Source: Flavobacterium antarcticum DSM 19726 (GTDB lineage Bacteria > Bacteroidota > Bacteroidia > Flavobacteriales > Flavobacteriaceae). Taken from it: DNA of 64,000 nt. Shown piece after piece: positions 53,268 to 63,133 of the stretch (position 1 is the first letter of the stretch; every line of letters starts with the position of its first letter). The notes beneath the pieces are model-generated. The model was not told where the DNA came from, did not search any database, and worked only from the letters and a program-made list of their open reading frames with translations. The translations under genes and the position numbers were made by a program. Location of the stretch: NCBI RefSeq assembly GCF_000419685.1, contig NZ_ATTM01000004.1:1-64000 (forward strand), given 5' to 3'.

Positions 53268-55721
53268 TTACGCAATCACTTTCGCGTTTTTCACATCTTG
53301 ATCTGTAATCGCAATTGCCAGCACCTCACTCATTTCTTTCACATAATGGAAAGTCAAACCTTCTAAATATTCTTGTTTGATTTCATCAATGTCGCGTTTA
53401 TTTTCTTGACACAGAATAATTTCTTTGATATTCGCTCTTTTTGCAGCAAGTATTTTCTCTTTTAATCCACCAACAGGAAGTACTTTTCCACGAAGCGTAA
53501 TTTCACCTGTCATGGCTAAGTTTTTCTTAATTCTTTTTTGCGTAAACACAGAAACTAAAGAAGTCAACATTGCAATTCCAGCACTTGGTCCATCTTTTGG
53601 CGTTGCTCCTTCAGGAACGTGTACGTGTACATTATATTTGGGCAACATTTCAGGATCCAGTCCCAAATTTTCTGCATTTGCCTTGATATATTCTAAAGCA
53701 ATTGTAGCTGATTCTTTCATCACCGTTCCCAGATTTCCGGTCATAGTAAGTGTTCCCTTTCCTTTTGAAACTAATGATTCAATGAAAAGTATGTCGCCAC
53801 CAACACTTGTCCACGCTAAACCTGTCACTACACCAGCAACTTCATTGCTTTCTGATTTATCGCGTTGCATTCTTGGCGCTCCTAACGCTTTGACAATATC
53901 AGCTTCCGTAATTTTAGTATTGTATTCTTCCTCCATTGCAACTGCTTTTGCAGCACCGCGAATGACTTGAGCTACTTTATTTTCTAAACCACGAACGCCC
54001 GATTCACGTGTATAACCTTCTACAATGAATTCCAACTGTTTCCGTCCGATAGTCAATTGCTTTGCGCTTAAACCGTGTTCTTTCAATTGTTTTGGAAACA
54101 AATGTTTACGGGCAATTTCTGTCTTTTCTTCAATCGTGTAACCTGACATTTTAATGATTTCCATTCGGTCACGCAATGCAGGTTGAACCGTACTCATATT
54201 ATTTGAAGTGGCAATAAACATCACTTTAGATAAATCATATCCCATTTCAAGGAAATTATCGTAGAATTCGCTGTTTTGTTCTGGATCCAAAACTTCTAAT
54301 AATGCAGAAGATGGATCTCCACTGTTACTGCTTGAAAGTTTGTCAATTTCATCCAAAACAAAGACGGGATTTGACGTTCCTGCTTTTTTCAAACTTTGAA
54401 TAATTCGTCCCGGCATCGCGCCAATATAGGTTTTCCTGTGTCCTCTAATTTCAGCTTCATCACGCAATCCACCTAACGAAATCCGAACATATTCACGACC
54501 TAAGGCTTCTGCAATTGACTTTCCTATAGACGTTTTACCAACTCCCGGAGGTCCTGTCAAGCAAAGAATTGGAGATTTCATATCGTTTCGCAATTTTAAA
54601 ACTGCAAGATGCTCAATGATTCTCTTTTTAACCTCATCTAAACCAAAATGGTCGCGGTCTAATACTTTCTGAGCCGATTTTAAATCGAATTTATCTTTTG
54701 AAAAATGATTCCAAGGCAATTCTAAAAACAACTCCAAATAATTCCGTTGAATTCCGAAATCAGGTGCTTGTGGATTCATGCGTTGCATTTTTGACAATTC
54801 CTTCTCAAAATGCTTTTGCGTTTTTGTATCCCATTTTTTCTTGGATGCCTTTTCACGCATTTCTTCCAACTCTTCTTCTTGCGAAACACCACCCAATTCT
54901 TCTTGAATCGTTTTCATTTGCTGATGCAAGAAGTATTCGCGTTGTTGCTGATCCAAGTCAAAACGAACTTTCGACTGAATGTCATTTTTAAGCTCAAGTT
55001 TCTGCAACTCAATGTTCATGAATTTCAACGCACGTAAAGCTCTGTCTTTTAAATTATTGATTGACAACAAGTCTTGTTTCTCTTGAACAGAAAGATTCAT
55101 GTTTGAAGAAACGAAATTGATTAAAAACGACTGACTTCCAATATTTTTAATCGCAAAAGTAGCTTCTGACGGAATGTTTGGACTTTCCTCAATAATAGCT
55201 GTTGCCAATTCTTTAACAGAATCAATAATCGCGCTGAATTCTTTATCGTTTTTTCGAGGACGTTTTTCTTCCACTTCTTTAATTGTGGCTTTCATATACG
55301 GCTCTTCAGTAGTCATTTCGTCTATTTCAAAACGTTTTTTACCTTGAAGAATAACGGTAACGTTTCCGTCAGGCATTTTCAAAACACGTAAAATTCGTGC
55401 TACTGTTCCAATTTTATGAATATCACCAAAAGTAGGCTCTTCGATGTCCTCGTTCTTTTGAGAAACAACACCAATAACTTTACCTGCCGCGTTCGCATCG
55501 TTGATCAATTTAATGGATTTATCTCTTCCCGCAGTAATAGGAATTACAACGCCAGGAAATAAAACCGTATTTCGCAAAGGCAAAATAGGCAAATCTAAAG
55601 GAAGTTCCTCCTTGTTCATTTCCTCCTCGTCTTCTGGCGTTAAAAGTGGAATCAATTCCGCTTCGCTGTCCAATTCGTGAAGTGACATATTGTCTAATGT
55701 AATAATTTTTTGATTCGACAT
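53268..55721 (-). CDS. lon: ATP-dependent protease Lon
   Basis: The 817-residue protein has the Lon layout. The N-terminal substrate domain (about 35-240) begins LPLDLPILPLRNTVLFPGVV. A coiled region follows (QQREYFLHQQMKTIQEELG). The AAA+ module has Walker A CLTGPPGVGKTSIG (about 390) and Walker B FVLDEIDKL. The C-terminal protease domain has the catalytic dyad Ser713 in GPSAGIAM and Lys756 in GGLKEKILAAKRA. It degrades misfolded and regulatory proteins in the cytosol and responds to stress in most bacteria. It has its own terminator. Confidence 0.98.
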   Translation of the reverse strand: MSNQKIITLDNMSLHELDSEAELIPLLTPEDEEEMNKEELPLDLPILPLRNTVLFPGVVIPITAGRDKSIKLINDANAAGKVIGVVSQKNEDIEEPTFGDIHKIGTVARILRVLKMPDGNVTVILQGKKRFEIDEMTTEEPYMKATIKEVEEKRPRKNDKEFSAIIDSVKELATAIIEESPNIPSEATFAIKNIGSQSFLINFVSSNMNLSVQEKQDLLSINNLKDRALRALKFMNIELQKLELKNDIQSKVRFDLDQQQREYFLHQQMKTIQEELGGVSQEEELEEMREKASKKKWDTKTQKHFEKELSKMQRMNPQAPDFGIQRNYLELFLELPWNHFSKDKFDLKSAQKVLDRDHFGLDEVKKRIIEHLAVLKLRNDMKSPILCLTGPPGVGKTSIGKSIAEALGREYVRISLGGLRDEAEIRGHRKTYIGAMPGRIIQSLKKAGTSNPVFVLDEIDKLSSSNSGDPSSALLEVLDPEQNSEFYDNFLEMGYDLSKVMFIATSNNMSTVQPALRDRMEIIKMSGYTIEEKTEIARKHLFPKQLKEHGLSAKQLTIGRKQLEFIVEGYTRESGVRGLENKVAQVIRGAAKAVAMEEEYNTKITEADIVKALGAPRMQRDKSESNEVAGVVTGLAWTSVGGDILFIESLVSKGKGTLTMTGNLGTVMKESATIALEYIKANAENLGLDPEMLPKYNVHVHVPEGATPKDGPSAGIAMLTSLVSVFTQKRIKKNLAMTGEITLRGKVLPVGGLKEKILAAKRANIKEIILCQENKRDIDEIKQEYLEGLTFHYVKEMSEVLAIAITDQDVKNAKVIA

Positions 55722-55871
55722 ATTATATTTAAGTCATTTTGTCATTAAGAAAATACCTTTACTTTGTATATAAAAGTAAAGATAACAAAGTATTTAACTG
55801 TAAATCAATTCACTAAAATTAATCAGCGAATTGATTTCGATTGATAAAGTCAATCTTTGTGCCATAAAAAA

Positions 55872-55895
55872 ATCCGCCGAAGCGGATCATTTTTT
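55872..55895 (-). terminator. Terminator of the DUF6252 lipoprotein gene
   Basis: ATCCGC-CGAA-GCGGAT (55872-55887) is a perfect GC-rich hairpin with A-runs on one side and T-runs on the other. It lies just after the lipoprotein stop on the minus strand. Confidence 0.88.
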
Positions 55896-55910
55896 ATATA
55901 GAAAATAGCT

Positions 55911-56852
55911 TTATTGATAGGTAACATCAAAAGCTCCTTCCGTTATTGTATGTGTTGCAGTACTGAATAATGATTTTCCTACAAAATTGAATGTTCCTTT
56001 AATTTTCTTCGCAGACGTGTCGTGTGTGGTGATTGTGAAACTTCCCGAATCTGCATTGAATGTTCCGTTCTGAGTGGTATCCACGATGTACATTCCGATG
56101 TATGTTCCAAATGTTGAAAATTCATAAGTTCCCGGAGTAATTGTTGAAGGAACAGTAAGTGTAATATTTTCAACACCCGCTTTCTTTCCTGAAACAAAAA
56201 TAGAGCCACTCAATACATTTGAATTAACAGATGTTGGCTCAAAAGCCACTCCATCAACTTTTGCAAAAAATGTGTTTCCCGATGGCGTTACAACATCTCC
56301 TGAAAATTTAATATTCGTAAAGGAACCATTCGTAAATTTCTTCATCACCAAGTTTCCTGCATCGTCAAAGCGTCCACCTGTAAATTCAAATGTTCCTGAA
56401 ATTGTTTTATTTGCTTCGTCAATCGAAGTAACTGTCACTTTAGCTGTATCTGTGTATGCCGGAAAATCAACAAAATCACCGTTAGCAGGTGCACTAACAA
56501 ATCCTTCGGAAGCACTGTTAGAATACATTAAACCTAAAATTGCGTTACTTGCAGTGGCATTAGTCCAAGTGTACGTTCCTACTTGATTTAAAGGAGCTGG
56601 TAAAGTAATTTGTAAAAAATCATTATTTCCCGAACGTAAGCCTGTTATAGAAATTGCAGTTGAGTTTACTACGGCTTGAATATTTGTTGCCACAAAAGTT
56701 TGACCGTCAAAATCAACTTTTAGTTGGCCGTTTGTACTTGAATCAGGAATCAAAACAGAAGGATCTAACGGCTCAACATCGGTTGAACAGGATGTGAAAA
56801 TGGTTGCAGTTGTGACTAAGAAAAGCAATAAAAATCGGTTTATTTTTTTCAT
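55911..56852 (-). CDS. DUF6252-like lipoprotein with two related domains
   Basis: The 313-residue protein has the lipobox FTSC (Cys22). Two all-beta modules follow, each about 125-130 residues. Module 1 (about 45-170) contains FDGQTFVATNIQAVV, GTYTWTN and KTISGTFEFTGG. Module 2 (about 180-313) contains VDGVAFEPTSVNSN, GTYEFSTFG and KKIKGTFNFVG. These matched (D)G..F.......G.Y.F...GTF.F.G positions show an internal duplication. It resembles DUF6252 proteins of Flavobacteriaceae, which have no known function. It is surface- or periplasm-facing. Confidence 0.78.
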   Translation of the reverse strand: MKKINRFLLLFLVTTATIFTSCSTDVEPLDPSVLIPDSSTNGQLKVDFDGQTFVATNIQAVVNSTAISITGLRSGNNDFLQITLPAPLNQVGTYTWTNATASNAILGLMYSNSASEGFVSAPANGDFVDFPAYTDTAKVTVTSIDEANKTISGTFEFTGGRFDDAGNLVMKKFTNGSFTNIKFSGDVVTPSGNTFFAKVDGVAFEPTSVNSNVLSGSIFVSGKKAGVENITLTVPSTITPGTYEFSTFGTYIGMYIVDTTQNGTFNADSGSFTITTHDTSAKKIKGTFNFVGKSLFSTATHTITEGAFDVTYQ

Positions 56853-56894
56853 TTTAATTTGGGAATTTTAATTCGGTTTCAAATATAACTTTTT

Positions 56895-58196
56895 TTATTG
56901 TGCTGAAATAGTTTTTTTTGGAACTCGTAAAAGTAATATAACGCCTCCAATGAAGAATATTGTTAGAAAAACGATTGAGTTTCGCATACTTCCGGTAAGT
57001 TGGTCAATCAGTCCATACAATCCCATTCCGATTACGATTCCGATTTTTTCAGAAACATCGTAAAAACTAAAGTAAGATGCGGTATCGTCGGTTTTCGGTA
57101 AGAATTTGGAATACGTAGAACGTGAAAGTGACTGAATTCCTCCCATTACCAATCCTACAAATCCAGCAGTAACATAGAAATGAATGGGTTCTGTAACAAA
57201 ATAAGCACAAACGCAAATTACTGCCCAAATAACGTTTATTACAATAAGTGTGGGTATGTTTCCGTATTTGGCGGAAGCCTTAGAAGTGATAATAGCTCCT
57301 CCAACAGCAACCAATTGGATTACCAAAATACTTATAATTAATCCCATTGTTTTTCCACTTTCGGAAGGCCAATTTATTTCTTGTTCACCAAAATAAGTGG
57401 CCACTAGCATAACGGTCTGAACTGCCATACTGTAAACAAAAAAGGCAATCAAATATCTTTTCAAAGACAAATCTTTAAATAGTTCGTTTTTTACTTTTAC
57501 TAATTCTCTAAATCCATTAAAGAATACGGATGTATTGATTTTTTTAGCTTCTTTATTACTTTTCGGCAAATAGTAAAAAGTATATTGACTGAAAAAAATC
57601 CACCAAATTCCTGTGAACACAAAAGTCAATCGCATAGCGTCAATTGCTGCTTGATCTTCTTTCCCAATAACGATTGCTAAACTTGCCACTAATAAAATTA
57701 CACTTCCGATATATCCTAATGAATATCCTTTTGCACTCAAGCCGTCTTGTTGCTCTTCGAATGCGACATCAGGCAAATATGAATTATAAAAAACCAAACT
57801 TCCCCAAAAACCAATCAGGCCGAAGAAGTAACAGAGTAAGCCAAACATTATATTTTCAAGAGAAAACCAATACAAGCCTATGCACGACAAAGCTCCTAAA
57901 TAACAGAAAAATTGGAGAAACCGTTTTTTATTTCCCACGTAATCTGCAATTCCAGAAAGTAAAGGGGAAATAATAGCAACTACTAGAAAAGCAATCGCCG
58001 TTACAAAACTGATTAAAGCTGTACTTTTAAAGTCAATCCCAAAAACGTTGATATTGGGGAATTCGTCCGAAAATAAACTCGCATAAAAAATGGGAAATAT
58101 TGAGGAAGTGATTACTAATGGGTATACTGAATTTGCCCAATCGTAAAATGCCCAAGCGTTTTGGAGTTTCTTACTACCTTTTTCTAATTGACTCAT
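56895..58196 (-). CDS. MFS transporter, UMF1/Atg22-like family
   Basis: The product has 433 residues from MSQLEKGSKKLQNAWAFYDW. The frame stays open upstream to 58280, but that would overlap the M48 gene and its terminator, so the ATG at 58196 is used. It has about twelve membrane helices; AWAFYDWANSVYPLVITSSIFP is the UMF1/BtlA signature. Other family features are GIADYVGNKKRFLQ after helix 2 and GLVMGGIQSLSRSTYSKFLP. Vacuolar Atg22 relatives export amino acids, but bacterial members have unknown substrates. Confidence 0.85.
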   Translation of the reverse strand: MSQLEKGSKKLQNAWAFYDWANSVYPLVITSSIFPIFYASLFSDEFPNINVFGIDFKSTALISFVTAIAFLVVAIISPLLSGIADYVGNKKRFLQFFCYLGALSCIGLYWFSLENIMFGLLCYFFGLIGFWGSLVFYNSYLPDVAFEEQQDGLSAKGYSLGYIGSVILLVASLAIVIGKEDQAAIDAMRLTFVFTGIWWIFFSQYTFYYLPKSNKEAKKINTSVFFNGFRELVKVKNELFKDLSLKRYLIAFFVYSMAVQTVMLVATYFGEQEINWPSESGKTMGLIISILVIQLVAVGGAIITSKASAKYGNIPTLIVINVIWAVICVCAYFVTEPIHFYVTAGFVGLVMGGIQSLSRSTYSKFLPKTDDTASYFSFYDVSEKIGIVIGMGLYGLIDQLTGSMRNSIVFLTIFFIGGVILLLRVPKKTISAQ

Positions 58197-58221
58197 AAAG
58201 TGGAAGTTTATTAAATAAAAA

Positions 58222-58245
58222 AAGCTGCCAATAAATTGACAGCTT
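58222..58245 (-). terminator. Terminator of the M48 peptidase gene
   Basis: AAGCTGCCAAT (58222-58232) pairs with ATTGACAGCTT (58235-58245) with one mismatch. On the minus strand it is followed by a T-rich run. Confidence 0.8.
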
Positions 58246-58260
58246 CGAAAGTACTCTTTT

Positions 58261-59079
58261 TTATTTATATGTAACTCCAAATTTTGCAGCTTCTGCTTTT
58301 GCTTTAGGAATTAATCTTTTCAAGTTTGCAATACGAGTAGCATCTGCAGGGTGCGTACTTAAAATTTCAGGTGGTGCTCCACCTCCAGAATTAGCAGCCA
58401 TTCGTGTCCAAAAAGCAATTGATTCATCAGGGTTATAACCAGCTATTGCCATTAATGTTAATCCGATTTCATCTGCTTCTGTCTCGTGGCTCCTACTAAA
58501 TGGTAAAGCGATACCCACTTGCGTGGTAATTCCGTACGCTTGCATGGCTATTGCTTGTGTTTCAGCACTTTTCTCACTAAGAGCAACTTGCGCTACAATG
58601 GCACCATAATTTTGAAGTTGACTACTACTCATACGTTGTTGACCGTGATTTGCTAATGCATGCGCCACTTCATGACCCATAACTGTTGCTAAACCCGCTT
58701 CTGTTTTAGTAATAGGTAAAATTCCGCTGTACACAACAATTTTTCCTCCTGGCATACACCACGCATTTACTTCTTTATTATCTACCAAATTGTACTCCCA
58801 ACGGTAATCGTTAAGGTACCCTTTATAACCATTTGCATTCAAATAACGTTCGGCTGCATTCTTAATTTTCACACCCACGGACTCAACTAACTTCGCACTT
58901 GAAGTACCTCTAACAACTTTATTTTCTTTTAAAAATGAGCTGTATTGTGCAAATGCTGCAGGTAAAATTTCTGAATCTGGAACTAAAGCTAAAGTTTTCT
59001 TACCTGAAAATGGATTTGTAGCACAAGAAGCTAAAAGTCCTAGAACAAGTGCCGTACTGATGTAGATATATTTTTTCAT
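58261..59079 (-). CDS. M48-family zinc peptidase lipoprotein (LoiP-like)
   Basis: The 272-residue protein has the lipobox LLASC (Cys19). The zinc motif HEVAH (136-140) lies in TVMGHEVAHALANHG, and the third ligand Glu is in SRSHETEADEIG. VNAWCMPGGKIVVYSGI precedes the motif as is typical for the LoiP/BepA group. These outer-membrane-linked proteases check or degrade envelope proteins. It has its own terminator. The MFS transporter gene downstream is likely separate. Confidence 0.92.
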   Translation of the reverse strand: MKKYIYISTALVLGLLASCATNPFSGKKTLALVPDSEILPAAFAQYSSFLKENKVVRGTSSAKLVESVGVKIKNAAERYLNANGYKGYLNDYRWEYNLVDNKEVNAWCMPGGKIVVYSGILPITKTEAGLATVMGHEVAHALANHGQQRMSSSQLQNYGAIVAQVALSEKSAETQAIAMQAYGITTQVGIALPFSRSHETEADEIGLTLMAIAGYNPDESIAFWTRMAANSGGGAPPEILSTHPADATRIANLKRLIPKAKAEAAKFGVTYK

Positions 59080-59228
59080 AATTGGTTTGATTTATCAACC
59101 GTAAAACTACACTTTTTTTATTCAGTTGAAAATATAGAATTTTTAAAAAACATTACAGTTAAACAAGGTTTTAAATAAATAACTTACTTTTATGTTTTTT
59201 ACAAATCCACTCTTATAAAACTTTGATT

Positions 59229-59531
59229 ATGATTTTAACCACAACCAATTCAGTAGAAGATTATAAAATTTTAGCCTACCGAGGCATTGTTTCTGGTACT
59301 TCAATAGACATGCAGAAAATGACTTTGACCTTTAATATGACGAAATATTATGAAGGTTTAACACAAAGTGTTAACGAGGTAAAAGCTAAAGCTTTTGAAG
59401 AATTAAAAGCAGATGCGGAAAAATTAAATGCGAATGCAGTTATAGGTATTTCTATTGACATTGAACTGACTACAAGTAATTGTATTATGGTTAGTGTAAG
59501 CGGAACTGCAGTAAGTATTGTAAAAAGATAA
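59229..59531 (+). CDS. YbjQ/UPF0145 family protein (heavy-metal-binding domain)
   Basis: The product has 100 residues from the ATG at 59229; an upstream in-frame TTG is less likely. It matches PF01906: MILTTTNSVEDYKILAYRGI, ARAFEEL-like AKAFEELKADAEKLNANAVI, and IELTTSNCIMVSVSGTAVSI. The family forms pentameric rings and is thought to bind metals, but the role is unproven. It is monocistronic with its own terminator. Confidence 0.88.
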   Translation: MILTTTNSVEDYKILAYRGIVSGTSIDMQKMTLTFNMTKYYEGLTQSVNEVKAKAFEELKADAEKLNANAVIGISIDIELTTSNCIMVSVSGTAVSIVKR

Positions 59532-59559
59532 AATTAGATATTCGATTTCTCCAAAAAAG

Positions 59560-59590
59560 AATGCCGACTCAAAATTGAATCGGCATTTTT
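59560..59590 (+). terminator. Terminator of the YbjQ gene
   Basis: AATGCCGA (59560-59567) pairs with TCGGCATT (59580-59587), followed by TTT. Confidence 0.88.
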
Positions 59591-59603
59591 ATTTTCTATT
59601 TAT

Positions 59604-59792
59604 TTAGTCTTTTATTTTGAAAACTTTTCGAAGAATATCTTCAAGCAAGCACCACTTCGTTAATGCAGATTGGAATAAATTAATTCCAACAAAACCTGTT
59701 AACCACAACCAATTTTGGTTTACATACACCGCTAATAATAAGCTAAACATTATAAAAATTCCTGCGATAGCTCGAACATATCTATTTATCAT
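59604..59792 (-). CDS. DUF2892 (YgaP-like) small inner-membrane protein
   Basis: The 62-residue protein starts MINRYVRAIAGIFIMFSLLL, typical of DUF2892, and has two membrane helices (about 8-26 and 29-46) with GFVGINLFQSALTKWCLLEDIL at the end. In related proteins this domain is attached to rhodanese in YgaP; here it is alone. The fixed (F)Q...T..C segment fits the family. It may be co-transcribed with the RND pump gene that ends 105 bases away upstream on the minus strand. Confidence 0.8.
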   Translation of the reverse strand: MINRYVRAIAGIFIMFSLLLAVYVNQNWLWLTGFVGINLFQSALTKWCLLEDILRKVFKIKD

Positions 59793-59896
59793 ATTTTTTT
59801 GATTTTAATCCTTTTCCAACCCATCCTACTTTCATTCTATCTTCGGAGGAAATTGGAAAAGGTAAGTTGTTTTTAATTATTTATTTATTGATATTT

Positions 59897-62800
59897 TTAC
59901 TGTTTTTTCTCCCACTTTTTACGCTCAACTACATAATATAATAGAGGAACAATAACCAATGTCAACACTGTAGAAACAATTGCTCCAAAAACTAATGAAA
60001 TTGCCAATCCTTGGAAAATTGGGTCAAACAAAATGACAATCGCTCCAATTACTACCGCACCTGTCGTCAATAAAATTGGTGTTGTTCGCACTGCACCAGC
60101 TTCGATAATCGCTTCTTTCAATGGAGATCCTTCTTTCAATCGGATTTCGATGAAGTCAATAAGTAATACCGAGTTTCGAACCATAATTCCGGCGAGTGCA
60201 ATCATACCAATAAATGAAGTTGCTGTGAAAAATGCATTTAATAACCAGTGACCAAATACGATTCCAATCAACGAAAGTGGAATCGCCACCATCATAATCA
60301 TCGGTGTTTTAAAATTTTGGAACCAACCTACGATTAGCATGTAAATAATCACAATTACAATTAAGAAGGCAATACCTAAATCTCTAAAAACTTCTAAAGT
60401 AATCTGCCATTCTCCATCCCATTTTACGCTGAAATTCGATTCGTCTTTCGGTTGTGCCATGTATAATTCTTCCAGAGTATAGCCTTTTGGTAATTTTACT
60501 TTCTCCAATTTTTCTGTCATTCCAAGAATTGCGTAAGCAGGACTTTCAAGACCTCCAGCCATATCAGCTGTAATGTAAACCACTCTTTTCTGATCTTTTC
60601 TACTGATGGTATTCGCCGCTTTCACTTTATTCACAGTAACTAAATCCTTGATTGGAATCATCGTTCCCATCTGAGTTTTGATTTTCAAATCTTGAATATC
60701 TTCAATGCTCGTTTTATTTTCATCCGAAATCGCTAACGTCATGTTCACTGGCTTAACCGAATTTTCGATGTATAACGTCGAGAATGGATGTTCACCTAAT
60801 AAGTAGTTTAAATTTCCAACCAATTGTTGTGGCGCAATTCCTTTCAACATCGCTTTCTCTTTGTCGGTATCCAAACGATATTCGTCGTGTGGTGCTTGAA
60901 CTGTCCAGTCAATATCTACAACATCCGCCGTGTTTTCTAAAATTTCCTTAACTTGAGCTGCAACTTTAATTTGCTCGTCATAATCAGGTCCGTAAATTTC
61001 TGCAACAATTGTAGACAATACTGGTGGTCCTGGTGGAACTTCAATAATTTTTACATTCGCACCGTATTTTTTTGCAATTGTTTGAATTGGTCCACGAACT
61101 AATTTAGCTAAATCGTGACTTTGCAATTTTCTATCTTCTTTGCCAATCAAATTCACTTGAATGTCTGCCATATTACTTCCACCTCGTAAATCGTAGTGAC
61201 GTACTAAACCGTTAAAAGTAATTGGCGCTGAAGTTCCCACATAATTTTGGTAACTCACCACTTCAGGAATCGAAGATAAATAATTCGAAATCTCTCTTGT
61301 TGCTGCTGCAGTTCGCTCTAATGTTGAGCCTTCTGGCAAATCAATAACAACTTGAAATTCATTTTTGTTATCAAAAGGCAACATTTTTACTGCAACCGCA
61401 TTGGTGAAAAACATCGATACAGAACCGATAAGTAACAATACAATTACTCCAACCGTAATCCTTCTTTTATTCGAATTTTCTAATAACGGACGTTCAATTT
61501 TATTGTACAATCTGTAAATCCAGTTTGCTTCTAAACCTTGCTCCTCTTTTTCTTCTTGATTATCTTTTTCACGTAGCAAATGATATCCTAAATAAGGAGT
61601 TACGGTCAATGCTAAAAACAAAGATAAAATCATTGCAATCGAAGCACCAATTGGCATTGGACTCATATAAGGTCCCATCATTCCAGACACAAAAGCCATT
61701 GGCAGTAATGCCGCAATAACGGTGAATGTTGCTAAAATTGTTGGATTTCCAACTTCATTAATCGCATAAATCGCTGCTTTATGGAAAGGCAATTTCTTCA
61801 TTTTGAAGTGGCGGTGCATGTTCTCGGCGATAATAATACTATCATCGACTACAATTCCCACGACGAAAACCAGTGCAAATAACGTAATTCGGTTAAGCGT
61901 GTAACCCAACATATAATAACTGAACAATGTCAAGGCAAACGTCAATGGAACAGAGAAAAACACTACTAATCCACCGCGCCATCCCATGGCAAGCATCACT
62001 AAAATTGTTACTGCAATAATTGCAATAAACAAGTGAGACAAAAGTTCATTTACTTTTTCAGAAGCCGTTTCACCATAATTCCTAGTAACTTCAACGTGCA
62101 TGTCATTTGGAATTACAGTTGCTTTTAACTGATTCACTTTCGCCAAAATCAATTCTGAAATATGCATCGCATCCGCACCTTTTACTTTCGCAACTGATAA
62201 AGTTACCGCCGGATATTCAGATGGATTGGCTGCAAATTTCTCGTTTACTTTACTGTATCCGAAAGAAACATAACTTTTTGCCGTTCTAGGTTGGTCTTCA
62301 ATTGTAGCAATTTGTTTTAAGTAAACCGGTTTGTTTCCGCTTACGCCAACAACTACATTCTCAACATCTTCTTTTGAAGATAAAAATTCGCCTGTTCGAA
62401 CAGAATATTCCGTGTCATTTTGTGAAAAATTTCCAGAAACACTACTTCCATTATTCGCTTGAATTCTTTGAATTACTTCAAGTGCATCCACATTGGCTTC
62501 AGCCATTTTATCTTTGTCAACCGTAATTTTAAGTTCATGAGGTCGTCCGCCGATTTCTTTGGTTGCGGCAACATCTTTCACTTTTTTAATTTCCGAAGCT
62601 ACTTCTTCAACAACTTGCGAAATTTCAAAATCACTGTATTTTTCACTCCATAAAGTCAACGCCAACATAGGAACATCATCAATAGAACGCGTTTTTATTA
62701 GCGGTTGATAAGCACCTTGAGGCATTAAATTCATGTTTTTGAAAATCTCATCGTATAATTTTACGTACGACCTTTCAATATCTTCACCTACATAAAACTG

Positions 62801-63094
62801 AACAATAATCATTGCTTGGCCATTGTGTGCTTCACTATAAATATGTTCAACACCTTTAATATTGGAAATCATGCTTTCCAAAGGTTTGATAATTCTGCTT
62901 TCTACTTCTGATGGACTCGCACCAGGATATCCAACAAGAATATCAGCCATCGGAACATTAATTTGAGGTTCTTCCTCACGTGGAATTAGCGTTGAACTAT
63001 AAACTCCAATTATCATTAATCCTACCATTAAAAGTAGCGTTAACTTTGAGTTTATAAACAGTGACGCAATTTTTCCTGAAAATCCATTTTCCAT
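59897..63094 (-). CDS. RND-family efflux permease
   Basis: The 1065-residue inner-membrane protein has twelve helices and two large periplasmic loops. The N-terminus (SKLTLLLMVGLMIIGVYSSTLIPREEEPQINVPMADILV, in parts) and the YPGASPSEVE motif are typical. Helix 4 has the proton-relay pair Asp417-Asp418 in GIVVDDSIIIAEN. The C-terminal part has GIMVRNSVLLIDFIE. It exports an unknown compound together with the adaptor encoded upstream and an outer-membrane channel, which is not in the window. It sits between HAE-1 and HME types in sequence and I cannot assign the substrate. Confidence 0.9.
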   Translation of the reverse strand: MENGFSGKIASLFINSKLTLLLMVGLMIIGVYSSTLIPREEEPQINVPMADILVGYPGASPSEVESRIIKPLESMISNIKGVEHIYSEAHNGQAMIIVQFYVGEDIERSYVKLYDEIFKNMNLMPQGAYQPLIKTRSIDDVPMLALTLWSEKYSDFEISQVVEEVASEIKKVKDVAATKEIGGRPHELKITVDKDKMAEANVDALEVIQRIQANNGSSVSGNFSQNDTEYSVRTGEFLSSKEDVENVVVGVSGNKPVYLKQIATIEDQPRTAKSYVSFGYSKVNEKFAANPSEYPAVTLSVAKVKGADAMHISELILAKVNQLKATVIPNDMHVEVTRNYGETASEKVNELLSHLFIAIIAVTILVMLAMGWRGGLVVFFSVPLTFALTLFSYYMLGYTLNRITLFALVFVVGIVVDDSIIIAENMHRHFKMKKLPFHKAAIYAINEVGNPTILATFTVIAALLPMAFVSGMMGPYMSPMPIGASIAMILSLFLALTVTPYLGYHLLREKDNQEEKEEQGLEANWIYRLYNKIERPLLENSNKRRITVGVIVLLLIGSVSMFFTNAVAVKMLPFDNKNEFQVVIDLPEGSTLERTAAATREISNYLSSIPEVVSYQNYVGTSAPITFNGLVRHYDLRGGSNMADIQVNLIGKEDRKLQSHDLAKLVRGPIQTIAKKYGANVKIIEVPPGPPVLSTIVAEIYGPDYDEQIKVAAQVKEILENTADVVDIDWTVQAPHDEYRLDTDKEKAMLKGIAPQQLVGNLNYLLGEHPFSTLYIENSVKPVNMTLAISDENKTSIEDIQDLKIKTQMGTMIPIKDLVTVNKVKAANTISRKDQKRVVYITADMAGGLESPAYAILGMTEKLEKVKLPKGYTLEELYMAQPKDESNFSVKWDGEWQITLEVFRDLGIAFLIVIVIIYMLIVGWFQNFKTPMIMMVAIPLSLIGIVFGHWLLNAFFTATSFIGMIALAGIMVRNSVLLIDFIEIRLKEGSPLKEAIIEAGAVRTTPILLTTGAVVIGAIVILFDPIFQGLAISLVFGAIVSTVLTLVIVPLLYYVVERKKWEKKQ

Positions 63095-63133
63095 CGTAAT
63101 TGTTTTTTTTACTTACTAATTGATTTTTTCGAC

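Noticed and set aside
53425..53970. 181-residue plus-strand frame inside lon
   Set aside because: It is an antisense shadow of the protease domain with no independent support.
58197..58280. Extended N-terminus of the UMF1-type transporter
   Set aside because: It would overlap the M48 gene and run through that gene's terminator hairpin; the family signature begins right after the ATG at 58196.
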